A DNA stretch of 11,102 bases from Gemmatimonadota bacterium (GCA_029863105.1 JAOTWC010000029.1:1-11102); one strand, 5' to 3'. Positions 1 through 6,144 are shown, counted from the first letter of the stretch. Made by a program: numbers and translations. The notes: generated by a model from the sequence alone, not told the origin.

Positions 1-636
1 ATGCGCAGCCTCGACCTCGAACCCCATCGCCTCCAGGTCGTTCACGATCATCCGTCTCGCCTTCTCGCCCAGATCCACCGGCGTCAGGTCGAAGTACCCG
101 GCCGCATCGTGCGTGATCGTCGTGGCGGCTCCATGCTCGTCCTTATGGAACAGGAAGAACTCGGCCTCGACGCCCGCATTCATCGTGTACCCGAGCCCGG
201 CAGCTTCGCCCACAACCCTCTTCAAGACCAGTCTCGGATCACCCGCAAACGGAGTCTCGTCGGTGTTCCATACGTCGCAGATCAGCCGTGCCACCCGAGC
301 CTCCGGGTCGCCCCACGGGAAGATCCGGAACGTCGTGAGATCGGGCTTGAGCAGCATGTCGCTCTCTTCGATCCGCACGAAGCCCTTGATCGACGATCCG
401 TCGAACATGATCTCGCCTTCGAGGGCCTTCTGGAACTGCGAGGCCGGCACTTCGACGTTCTTGGTGTGGCCCAGAATGTCGGTGAAGGTGAGGCGAAGGA
501 AGCGCACGTTGAGTGCCCGACAGATCTCGAGCAGCCCCTGCGGGTCGGGCTTTCCTGCCAGCTTCGCGCCGTAGTGGGAATAGCGGGTCGTCTCGACGTG
601 CTCACGGGGCGCGGCGAACAGGGAATCGGCGTTCAT
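1..636 (-). CDS. glnA: Type I (alpha-subtype) glutamine synthetase, N-terminal part, cut by the window edge
   Basis: Cytoplasmic glutamine synthetase, which makes glutamine from glutamate, ammonia and ATP. Translating the minus strand from the ATG at 636-634 gives 212 uninterrupted codons to the window edge. Residues about 43-64 (NVRFLRL..FTDILGHTKNVEVP) form the beta-grasp domain. The DGSSI motif is at 79-83, followed by KGFVRIEESDM, a GSI-alpha signature. E157 and E159 in GVEAEFFLF match the metal-binding GPEPEFF motif. Residues 181-212 (YFDLTPVDLGEKAR...EVEAAH) lead into the conserved HHEVAPGQ segment, which lies off-window. The N-terminus has about 20 more residues than the Bacillus-type enzyme as I recall it. 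A purine-rich GAGAGAGG about 8-10 nt upstream supports the start. The family assignment is secure; whether this is the organism's main GS cannot be judged here. Confidence 0.96.
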   Translation of the reverse strand, partial: MNADSLFAAPREHVETTRYSHYGAKLAGKPDPQGLLEICRALNVRFLRLTFTDILGHTKNVEVPASQFQKALEGEIMFDGSSIKGFVRIEESDMLLKPDLTTFRIFPWGDPEARVARLICDVWNTDETPFAGDPRLVLKRVVGEAAGLGYTMNAGVEAEFFLFHKDEHGAATTITHDAAGYFDLTPVDLGEKARRMIVNDLEAMGFEVEAAH

Positions 637-718
637 CGGCACAGCCTCTCTCTGACTCTTGGTGGCGGACCGCCGAGGATTTCACGTTCCCGGCGACCGT
701 TTGTTCCGGACGCTCGAG

Positions 719-747
719 AGTCTATGCAAAAGTCATGCGAACGTCAA
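719..747 (-). promoter_or_regulatory. Probable sigma-70-type promoter of glnA
   Basis: On the minus strand, TTGACG (747-742) is followed after exactly 17 bases by TAGACT (724-719). This is a good match to the TTGACA-N17-TATAAT consensus. It would start transcription near 712 and give a leader of about 75 nt before the glnA ATG at 636. It sits in the only AT-rich stretch of the intergenic region. Seen by motif only. Confidence 0.55.
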
Positions 748-749
748 CA

Positions 750-848
750 GATATAACGCAAAACGAGCAATACTGCACGATCATCCCCATAAAACCTACT
801 ATGCGCAGCTGTTTGTATGAGATTTTAATCGATCTGCGCGGTTATATC
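750..848. repeat. Inverted repeat GATATAAC / GTTATATC upstream of glnA
   Basis: GATATAAC at 750-757 and its exact reverse complement GTTATATC at 841-848 bracket the AT-rich block upstream of glnA. The similarity extends outward as GATATAACGC versus GATATAACCGC in the other orientation. The left copy abuts the -35 element at 742-747. Paired sites at this position could bind a nitrogen regulator, but the motif does not match NtrC, GlnR or TnrA consensus sites known to me, and AT-rich 8-mers can recur by chance. Confidence 0.3.
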
Positions 849-920
849 ATCAAATCGCGCTGCCGGATGGCCGGCCCAAACCGGCAGGCGTGGCCCCGGG
901 GCAACGCCGGGAGGGGAGAT

Positions 921-961
921 GGAAAGAAAAAGCGGGGCGGGAGACAGACCTCCCACCCCGC
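921..961 (-). terminator. Intrinsic terminator of the lipoprotein gene
   Basis: Read on the minus strand, a 12-bp stem (GCGGGGTGGGAG at 961-950 with CTCCCGCCCCGC at 943-932, one T-G wobble) closes a 6-nt loop. It is followed at once by TTTTTCTTTCC (931-921). The hairpin starts 49 nt past the lipoprotein stop codon. It is a textbook rho-independent terminator and separates this gene from glnA. Confidence 0.9.
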
Positions 962-1010
962 CAGTTCAGCGGATCCTATCCGGTCGACTGCCCGGATCAA
1001 ACGGGTCCGG

Positions 1011-2156
1011 TTACGGAGTCCAGTCGCCTTCGTCGCGAGCGAGCGGGCAGCCAGCCTCGTTGGCTTCCGCCAGGGCGTCCTTCGTCAGCGTGTAGACTCC
1101 AGCCTCCAGCGCAGCCGCGACCATCGTCTCGACCTCAGCCTGCAGATAGTAGAAGTCGACCGACTGCGTGTTCAGCCAGGCCGCCGCCGCATGACGACCG
1201 AGAGCGTTCGCTCCACCGCCGTTCAGGTTGAGCGCCTCGAGCAGCGTGAGGTCACACAGGTTTCCGCTCTCGGGATTCTGCAGTGCGGCATCGAATACGC
1301 AGGCATCGGCGAACGCTTCAGCGAACGTGAACGTGTACGGGTTCACCGACCAGCTGCCGAAGTGCTGCGACTGCTTCCAGTAGCCCGGCGTGCAGCCCTC
1401 GCCGCCGCGCTCGATCACCTTGCAGATCTCGAGGTCGTCGATCGCCCCGGAACCGTTGAACTGGAAGTCCAGCGTCGTATTGAACGCCGAGTTGACGTCA
1501 ACGATGACCACTTCGACCGAGTCGGCAAAGTTGACGGCCCCATTCGTGGTGTTGGAAGGATTGCCGTCCGTGAACAGGGCGATACCCTCTCCGTCGTTTT
1601 CCTGATCCAGCGCCGCGAAGCTCAGGATGGTCCAGTCGTCGCTCGGGAACGTGAACCGCATCGTGTCCATCACGTCGGCGTCGTTCGGGATGAACGTGTT
1701 GTCGACGAGATCTCCCGCCGAGCCGTTCGGGTCGTTACCCGGAATCCCGTCCGTCTCGCACGACTGGTGCGTCAGGACGTTGAGAAGCGTGAGTCCACCG
1801 CTGTTCCCGGCGAGGACGAGGTCGTTGTCTACCGTGCTCGGCACGCTGGTGTCGAACACCACCACATCACCCGTGCCACAGTCCGAGACCGAGTCCACCC
1901 AGCCCGTGATCTCCACCGTGGCGACGTCACCCAGGACGTTGATCGGTGCCGGATTCAGGGTGCCGCCGGCAAACTCGTTGAAGTCGATGACCTCACACTG
2001 CAGCTCGGGGTCCGCGACCAGCAGGTTCTCGAGCTGGTACATGCGAAGTTCGCCGACCCCGTTAGGTCCGTTGTTCGTCAGTCCCGTAGGGTTGTCGCTG
2101 ATGCAGGCCGAAAGGCCAGCAGCCAGCAGGAGTAACCAGAATCGATGAGCCTTCAT
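1011..2156 (-). CDS. Secreted surface lipoprotein with a C-terminal CTPGYWK-type domain, function unknown
   Basis: A 381-residue protein with a lipoprotein signal peptide: positive n-region, hydrophobic stretch and lipobox LSAC, with lipidated C18. The start at 2156 is chosen because GGAGG (2169-2165) lies 8 nt upstream and the signal peptide begins there; a longer frame to 2324 would bury it. After a low-complexity linker (20-35), residues about 36-246 are acidic and beta-rich with spaced cysteines (C54, C93, C133, C245), like an extracellular sandwich domain. C255 opens CTPGYWK (255-261), followed by GSW, LLEALNLNGGGANALGRHAAAAWLN (306-329) and a final EANEAGCPL (364-372). I know this arrangement from uncharacterised secreted proteins of several phyla; no activity is established. 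It is monocistronic, with its own terminator, and divergent from the two-component operon. A structural or adhesive surface role is inference. Confidence 0.85.
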   Translation of the reverse strand: MKAHRFWLLLLAAGLSACISDNPTGLTNNGPNGVGELRMYQLENLLVADPELQCEVIDFNEFAGGTLNPAPINVLGDVATVEITGWVDSVSDCGTGDVVVFDTSVPSTVDNDLVLAGNSGGLTLLNVLTHQSCETDGIPGNDPNGSAGDLVDNTFIPNDADVMDTMRFTFPSDDWTILSFAALDQENDGEGIALFTDGNPSNTTNGAVNFADSVEVVIVDVNSAFNTTLDFQFNGSGAIDDLEICKVIERGGEGCTPGYWKQSQHFGSWSVNPYTFTFAEAFADACVFDAALQNPESGNLCDLTLLEALNLNGGGANALGRHAAAAWLNTQSVDFYYLQAEVETMVAAALEAGVYTLTKDALAEANEAGCPLARDEGDWTP

Positions 2157-2247
2157 GGTCCGTGCCTCCAGTACTTTGGCGTTCGACCGGAACCTGGCGC
2201 CACGAAGTGTGATCGCCCCCGGTCCGGCCCTGCTTTGTACAACACCG

Positions 2248-2277
2248 AATCTAAGCTTTTGAAACCCTGATGTCGAA
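2248..2277 (-). promoter_or_regulatory. Possible sigma-70-type promoter of the lipoprotein gene
   Basis: On the minus strand, TTCGAC (2277-2272) and TAGATT (2253-2248) are separated by 18 bases. Both elements are moderate matches. The site would give a leader of about 85 nt. It is an alternative or addition to the sigma-54-type site 31 bp further upstream. Confidence 0.3.
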
Positions 2278-2307
2278 TGCCCATCGAGAGCCACATGCCT
2301 CGGAGAA

Positions 2308-2323
2308 AGCAAGTTTGCGGCCA
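2308..2323 (-). promoter_or_regulatory. Candidate sigma-54 (-24/-12) promoter of the lipoprotein gene
   Basis: The minus strand reads TGGCCGC-AAAC-TTGCT (2323-2308). Against the sigma-54 consensus TGGCACG-N4-TTGCW, the -24 GG and -12 GC are at the required spacing and the -12 element is perfect. The last three bases of the -24 element differ. Transcription would start near 2298, about 140 nt before the ATG at 2156. A gene for a sigma-54 activator lies in the adjacent divergent operon. Confidence 0.45.
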
Positions 2324-2343
2324 TTCGACGGTTTGCAGATAAT
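2315..2343 (+). promoter_or_regulatory. Probable sigma-70-type promoter of the two-component operon
   Basis: TTGCGG (2315-2320) and GATAAT (2338-2343) are separated by 17 bases. The -10 element differs from TATAAT at one position. Transcription would start near 2350, giving a leader of about 67 nt that includes the inverted repeat at 2354-2387. Motif evidence only. Confidence 0.45.
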
Positions 2344-2353
2344 CCCTTGCGGT

Positions 2354-2387
2354 CGAGTATGTTAGGCGGAAGATCATCCTAAACTCG
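2354..2387. repeat. Interrupted inverted repeat in the divergent control region
   Basis: CGAGT (2354-2358), a 3-base interruption (ATG) and TTAGG (2362-2366) are mirrored after 11 bases by CCTAA-ACTCG (2378-2387), giving ten complementary base pairs in all. As DNA it lies about 75 bp upstream of the predicted sigma-54 start at 2298, a plausible activator site. As RNA it would fold at the very start of the kinase leader. Confidence 0.45.
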
Positions 2388-2416
2388 CGGCTTCGCAACT
2401 GTGGCATCGGCGCCCC

Positions 2417-3766
2417 ATGTGTCGCTTGCCCACGACAACTTCACGCCTCCCCGTGGCCCCCTCGAGGGCGACGGCATATGATCGAACGGATGAACGCTCG
2501 ATCTTGGACTCGGTGGACGCCGCCGTGAACCACGGCTCTCGACCGGCGTCGCTTCGATTCCGTCTCCTGGGCGGGATGCTCGTGCTGCTGTTTCTGGCGC
2601 TGTTCACGGTTGCCATCACGGTCTACATAGGGCTCCAGTTCGAGTTGCCGCCCCGGCTGCTCGGCGTCAGCGTGGCCGTCGTCATCGTGGCCGACATCCT
2701 CCTGGTGTACCTGCTCGCTGATCATCGGCTGTCGCGATTCGTGCTCGAGCCTGTCGAAGGCATGGTGCTCGGATCCGAGAGAATCGCCTCGGGCGACGAG
2801 GGGCACCGGCTGGCGGGTTCGGATACGGTCGAGTTGGATCGCCTCGCGGCCGCTGTGAACACGATGGCCGGCTCCCTGATTCGAAACCAGACGGAGCTGG
2901 CTCACAACATCGAATCGCTCGACGCGACGAACCGTGCTCTGTCGGAGGCTCGCCAGCGACTGGTCCGGGCGGAGAAGCTCGCATCCATCGGGCGGCTTGC
3001 CGCCGGAGTCGCACACGAGGTCGGCAACCCGCTGGGTGCGATCCTCGGCTATGCGGCCCTGGGGCGAAAAGACAGCCCTGCCGAACCCGAGTGGCTCGAG
3101 GGAATCGTCTACGAGGCGCACCGAATCGACCGAATCGTGAAGGGCCTGTTGGAGTACGCCCGGCCGAAGGCGGCGTCTGCGTCCGAGATCGACATCAACG
3201 ACGTAGCCGAACGAACCGTGCAGATGATGACGCTCCAGGGGAGATTCAAGGCGGCGGACATCGAGACCGACCTGGCCGACGATCTGCCGGTGGTGCGGGC
3301 AGACGCGCACCAGCTCGAGCAGGTCCTCGTCAATCTGCTGCTGAACGCTTCGGACGCGATCGAGGAAACGGGTCGCCGGGGCACGATCCGTATCAGCACG
3401 CGCACAACGAAGGCCGGCCAATCGCCGGTGGACGCGCGCACGCGCCGGTCGACCGACCCCCAGGGGATTGACTACTCCCACCTCCGGCGCTTCGCGGGTG
3501 CTCAGGATCCGGGTCCGCAGCGGGCCCTGAAGCCCGGGGACGACGCCGTCGTCCTGGTCGTGACCGACGACGGATCGGGATTGTCCGAAGAAGCGGCGAA
3601 GCGCCTGTTCGAGCCATTCTTCACGACGAAAGAGCCAGGACGCGGCTCGGGCCTGGGCCTTGCAGTGTCTGCCCGATTGATCGAAGGCATGGGCGGGACA
3701 ATCGAGGCCGACACCAGTGTCGAGTCCGGAGCGTCGTTCCGACTCCTGCTTCCCTTGGGTACGTAG
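2417..3766 (+). CDS. NtrB-like membrane sensor histidine kinase
   Basis: A 449-residue sensor kinase of a two-component system, acting at the inner membrane. TM1 lies at about 52-72 and TM2 at about 81-101, with a periplasmic loop of under ten residues, then a HAMP-like segment (about 102-154) and a coiled helix (155-185). HisKA carries phosphoacceptor H200 in AAGVAHEVGNPLG. The ATPase domain shows the N box (NLLLNASDAI, N310), G1 (DDGSGL, 384-389), F box (FEPFFTTK, 398-405) and G2 (GRGSGLGL, 408-415). An unusual polar stretch of about 45 residues (332-376) separates two strands of the ATPase domain. The start is uncertain: no Shine-Dalgarno precedes ATG 2417, and a downstream GTG or TTG between residues 13 and 37 would still leave all domains intact. 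The regulator gene follows after 17 nt, so the pair is almost surely cognate. The signal is unknown. Confidence 0.93.
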   Translation: MCRLPTTTSRLPVAPSRATAYDRTDERSILDSVDAAVNHGSRPASLRFRLLGGMLVLLFLALFTVAITVYIGLQFELPPRLLGVSVAVVIVADILLVYLLADHRLSRFVLEPVEGMVLGSERIASGDEGHRLAGSDTVELDRLAAAVNTMAGSLIRNQTELAHNIESLDATNRALSEARQRLVRAEKLASIGRLAAGVAHEVGNPLGAILGYAALGRKDSPAEPEWLEGIVYEAHRIDRIVKGLLEYARPKAASASEIDINDVAERTVQMMTLQGRFKAADIETDLADDLPVVRADAHQLEQVLVNLLLNASDAIEETGRRGTIRISTRTTKAGQSPVDARTRRSTDPQGIDYSHLRRFAGAQDPGPQRALKPGDDAVVLVVTDDGSGLSEEAAKRLFEPFFTTKEPGRGSGLGLAVSARLIEGMGGTIEADTSVESGASFRLLLPLGT

Positions 3767-3783
3767 CGGGAGCCCACATCTGT

Positions 3784-5148
3784 ATGAAAATACTGGTGAT
3801 CGAGGATGATGCCGGCCTTCGCCGGACTGTCTCCCTGCTTCTCGAAAGCGAGGGATATGATGTGGCGACGGCCTCCGACGGGGCCGCGGGCCTCGCCAAA
3901 GCCGAGCAGTGCAATCCCGACCTAATCCTTGCAGATGTCCGGATGCCGGGGATGGACGGTCTGGACTTCGTCGAGAAATACTCCGGAAACGGTGGCTCCG
4001 CGCACGTGGTCATCATGACGGCCTACGGAAACCCCGAGACCGCGATTGATGCCATTCGGAAAGGCGCTTTCGACTATATCGACAAGCCGTTCGCTCCTGA
4101 CGCATTGCTCCTGCGAGTCCGCATCGCGGAGGAAAACCGCAAGAAGAACCAGGAAATCAGGCGGCTTCGCAGGGAAGTCAAAGTCGAGAAGCGGCACTCC
4201 GAGATCATCGCGTCGAGCGCCGGCATGCGCGAAGCGATCGCGCTCGCGGAGCGGGTGGCGCCGCATCCGACGACGGTCCTGGTGACGGGTGAGAGCGGTA
4301 CCGGTAAGGAGCTCATCGCCCGGTTGATTCATGACGCCTCAGGCCGGCCCGGTGCTTTCGTCCCGGTGAACTGCGGCGCGATTCCGGAGAACCTGCTGGA
4401 GTCGGAGTTGTTCGGGCACGTGAAGGGCTCGTTCACGGGGGCGACGGGCGACCGCCTCGGATTGTTCGAAGAAGCGCACCGCGGGACCCTGTTTCTCGAC
4501 GAGGTGGGCGAGCTTCCGATGTCGCTCCAGGTCAAACTGCTCCGGGCCCTGCAGGAAGGCGAAATTCGCCGCGTGGGCGAATCTCAACCGCGCAAGGTCG
4601 ATGTTCGCACGATTGCAGCTACCGCCCGCGATCTGGAAGGCGAGACGCAATCCGGCAACTTCCGGTCGGACCTGTTCTATCGGCTCAACGTCCTGCGCGT
4701 CCACTTGCCTCCGCTCCGCCACCGGTCAGACGAGATTCCCGTGCTTTCAAAGCATTTTCTCAGCACGTACTCGGAGCTGCTGGGTGTTAACGTGAAGGGA
4801 TTCGAGCCCCCGGCGATGAAGCTCCTGCAGACCTATTCCTGGCCCGGCAACGTACGGGAACTCGAAAACGTCGTCGAGAGAGCGGTGGTGCTCGCCGACG
4901 GAGAGCACGTCACACTCGAGGAACTGCCGATGTCCGTTCGCGAGCCGAACGGTGTCACGCCATTATCATCGGATTCACTGTCTGCCGACGAACTGTCGGT
5001 CAAGAAGCGGTCGGCAGAACTCGAGAAGCACCTGATCTCGAAGGCGCTGACCGTCACGGAGGGAAACCGGACGCGAGCTGCCGAGCTTCTGGACCTCAGC
5101 TATCGCGCCCTGCTATATAAGATCCGCGACTACGGACTGGATGATTGA
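3784..5148 (+). CDS. NtrC-family sigma-54-dependent response regulator
   Basis: A 454-residue transcriptional activator. The receiver domain (1-118) has D8/D9, phosphoacceptor D51 in LILADVRMPGMDG and K101 in DKPF. The AAA+ domain (about 140-370) has Walker A GESGTGKE (169-176), the sigma-54 contact loop GSFTGA (215-220; Ser for the consensus Ala, a common natural variant), Walker B GTLFLDE (234-240), an arginine-finger region FRSDLFYRLNV (293-303) and WPGNVREL (353-360). The Fis-type helix-turn-helix is at about 425-450 (GNRTRAAELLDLSYRALLYKI). All residues for phosphorylation, ATP hydrolysis and sigma-54 remodelling are present. GGGAG (3768-3772) lies 11 nt before the ATG. It is partner to the upstream kinase and the likely activator of the sigma-54-type promoters at 6129 and 2323. 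Confidence 0.95.
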   Translation: MKILVIEDDAGLRRTVSLLLESEGYDVATASDGAAGLAKAEQCNPDLILADVRMPGMDGLDFVEKYSGNGGSAHVVIMTAYGNPETAIDAIRKGAFDYIDKPFAPDALLLRVRIAEENRKKNQEIRRLRREVKVEKRHSEIIASSAGMREAIALAERVAPHPTTVLVTGESGTGKELIARLIHDASGRPGAFVPVNCGAIPENLLESELFGHVKGSFTGATGDRLGLFEEAHRGTLFLDEVGELPMSLQVKLLRALQEGEIRRVGESQPRKVDVRTIAATARDLEGETQSGNFRSDLFYRLNVLRVHLPPLRHRSDEIPVLSKHFLSTYSELLGVNVKGFEPPAMKLLQTYSWPGNVRELENVVERAVVLADGEHVTLEELPMSVREPNGVTPLSSDSLSADELSVKKRSAELEKHLISKALTVTEGNRTRAAELLDLSYRALLYKIRDYGLDD

Positions 5149-5187
5149 AGCCGGGCAACCCACTGGACTGAAGGCGAACGAGTAGAT

Positions 5188-5192
5188 GAGGA
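5188..5192 (+). promoter_or_regulatory. Ribosome binding site deciding the start of the export gene
   Basis: GAGGA lies 5 nt before the ATG at 5198. The alternative ATG at 5186 has only GAAGG 11 nt upstream. The motif overlaps that upstream ATG, so 5198 is preferred. The choice changes the protein by four residues. Confidence 0.5.
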
Positions 5193-5197
5193 ACCCG

Positions 5198-5950
5198 ATG
5201 AAGCGTGCATGGATTGTTGGCCTCCTGTTCCTGGCGGTGCCCGGCGCGGCCGTTGGTCAGCAGGAGGGCCCCACGGACGACACCCGGCTGGAGCTGCAGA
5301 CCCAACTGGACAGTCTCAGCGTGCTCCTCCAGCGGATGGGGGCGAACGACGACCGGGCGCCGGCCATGGAACGCCGGGTTGCGGACCTCGAGCAGAGACT
5401 GCGCCTCGGCGATTTTCGACCGGGGGACGTCGTCGGCCTGTCCGTTCGCGGACAGGAGGAATGGACGGGGAATTTTCCCGTACAGCCCGACCAGACCATC
5501 GTCCTGGCCGGCCTTCCGCCGATCTCCCTGAAGGGGGTCCTGCACTCGGAAGCCGAAGGTGTAATCCGCGGAGCTCTGGCGACCGTGCTGCGGAATCCCG
5601 TGGTCGAGCTGGCCTCGCAGATGCGAATCTCGGTGACCGGGCAGGTGTCGGACCCGGGATTCTACGATGTGTCGGGCAGGCTGCTGGTGTCCGACGTGAT
5701 CATGCTGGCCGGTGGCCCCACGCAGCGGGCCAAGCTCGAAGACGTCGAAATCCGGCGCCTGGGTCGCACCATCGCCAAGGGCAACGAGCTGACCAGCCGT
5801 GGAGCGACGCTGGATGATCTCGGTGTCCAGGGCGGCGACGTGATCAACATCCCGGAAACGCAACAGGGATTACGAACCCTTCGTACCGTCAGCATCGTCG
5901 TAGGCTCCGTCGCGAGCATCGTGTTTCTCATCGCCAGGATCGGCAACTGA
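5198..5950 (+). CDS. Wza-type polysaccharide export protein (Poly_export and SLBB domains)
   Basis: A 250-residue periplasmic or outer-membrane protein of capsule or exopolysaccharide export. The signal peptide is MKRAWIVGLLFLAVPGAAVG with likely cleavage before QQ; there is no lipobox cysteine, unlike classical Wza. A heptad-like helix (about 28-70) precedes the Poly_export domain (about 71-140; RPGDVVGLSVRGQEEW, FPVQPDQTIVLAGL, RNPVVELA). One SLBB domain follows (about 144-220; ISVTGQVSDPGFYDVSG...DVIMLAGGPTQRAKLEDVEIRR...LQGGDVINIP-like end). A hydrophobic segment at 229-248 closes the protein, placed like the Wza outer-membrane helix. With one SLBB domain it is shorter than E. coli Wza. 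It follows the regulator gene by about 50 nt with no terminator and is probably co-transcribed with it. An upstream ATG at 5186 is possible. Chain-length kinase and flippase are not in the window. Confidence 0.88.
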   Translation: MKRAWIVGLLFLAVPGAAVGQQEGPTDDTRLELQTQLDSLSVLLQRMGANDDRAPAMERRVADLEQRLRLGDFRPGDVVGLSVRGQEEWTGNFPVQPDQTIVLAGLPPISLKGVLHSEAEGVIRGALATVLRNPVVELASQMRISVTGQVSDPGFYDVSGRLLVSDVIMLAGGPTQRAKLEDVEIRRLGRTIAKGNELTSRGATLDDLGVQGGDVINIPETQQGLRTLRTVSIVVGSVASIVFLIARIGN

Positions 5951-6022
5951 CGTCTCGGCCCGGCTTCCGGTTTGGATTTGAAACTGGTTTGCCGTCCCCG
6001 CCCGGTGCTATCTTGTCGCGGT

Positions 6023-6040
6023 CCACATCCGAACATGTGG
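6023..6040. promoter_or_regulatory. Palindromic site CCACAT-N6-ATGTGG, candidate activator binding site
   Basis: A perfect 6-bp inverted repeat with a 6-bp spacer (CCGAAC). Its centre is about 124 bp upstream of the start predicted for the sigma-54-type promoter, in the usual range for NtrC-family binding sites. A lone CCACAT half-site also occurs at 2291-2296 in the divergent lipoprotein region. Binding by the regulator at 3784 is inference. Confidence 0.45.
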
Positions 6041-6094
6041 GAACCGTGCCATAGGGCCGCAGGCGGCTGGGGGTCCATGTTTGATAGAAGTATT

Positions 6095-6108
6095 GTGTCT
6101 GCAAACAC
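6095..6108. promoter_or_regulatory. Smaller inverted repeat GTGT-N6-ACAC
   Basis: GTGT (6095-6098) and ACAC (6105-6108) have the same 6-bp spacing as the palindrome at 6023-6040 and sit about 72 bp downstream of it, centre to centre. It may be a second, weaker activator site. Four-base arms are short enough to arise by chance. Confidence 0.25.
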
Positions 6109-6128
6109 TTACAAACTTCAGTATCGGG

Positions 6129-6144
6129 TGGCACGCGGGATGCT
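6129..6144 (+). promoter_or_regulatory. Strong candidate sigma-54 promoter of the sugar transferase
   Basis: The sequence TGGCACG-CGGG-ATGCT matches the sigma-54 consensus TGGCACG-N4-TTGCW at 11 of 12 defined positions. The -24 element is perfect, and GG and GC are at the required 10-base spacing. Transcription would begin near 6155. The ATG at 6188 with its GAGG then gives a compact leader of about 33 nt. This also argues against transferase starts upstream of the site. Confidence 0.7.

Larger units (their letters stand above)
637..1010. other. Intergenic region between glnA and the lipoprotein gene
   Basis: This stretch of 374 bases holds no credible gene. Both flanking genes are on the minus strand, so it contains the 3' end of the lipoprotein transcript and the promoter region of glnA. 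Bases about 745-860 are strikingly AT-rich against the GC-rich surroundings and hold the inverted repeat described separately. Bases 861-920 are again GC-rich with several short self-complementary segments (for example TGCCGG at 861-866 and CCGGCA at 881-886). Long plus-strand open frames cross this region but have the arginine-rich composition of antisense frames in GC-rich DNA. Confidence 0.7.
2157..2416. other. Divergent promoter region between the lipoprotein and the histidine kinase
   Basis: A 260-base gap between divergent genes. It contains a sigma-54-type site and a weaker sigma-70-type site facing the lipoprotein, a sigma-70-type site facing the kinase, and an interrupted inverted repeat, each listed separately. 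The sigma-54 site and the plus-strand -35 element overlap physically (2315-2320), so use of the two promoters may be mutually exclusive. The lipoprotein leader would be about 85 or about 140 nt depending on which promoter is used. Confidence 0.6.

Noticed and set aside
774..789. Sigma-54-like sequence TGGGGATGATCGTGCA on the minus strand upstream of glnA
   Set aside because: GG and GC spacing fits, but the -24 element lacks CACG and the -12 is GTGCA. The sigma-70-type promoter at 719-747 is the better explanation. Some bacteria do use sigma-54 for glnA, so it is noted.
861..886. Hairpin TGCCGG / CCGGCA as a second terminator
   Set aside because: It has only six base pairs, alternative GC-rich pairings compete, and no T-tract follows. 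The terminator at 921-961 already explains termination.
1..2135. Long plus-strand open frames (1-756, 113-574, 513-2135) antisense to glnA and the lipoprotein
   Set aside because: They run opposite genes with clear family or signal-peptide evidence. Their arginine-, valine- and proline-rich translations have no domain pattern, as expected for antisense frames in GC-rich DNA.
1011..2156. The lipoprotein as a PEP-CTERM exosortase substrate
   Set aside because: The C-terminus (EAGCPLARDEGDWTP) has no PEP motif, no transmembrane helix and no basic tail, and no exosortase gene lies in the window.
2441..3481. Minus-strand 346-codon open frame opposite the histidine kinase
   Set aside because: It is complementary to the H box and ATPase motifs of the kinase. 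The translation is rich in Arg, His and Gln with no recognisable domain.
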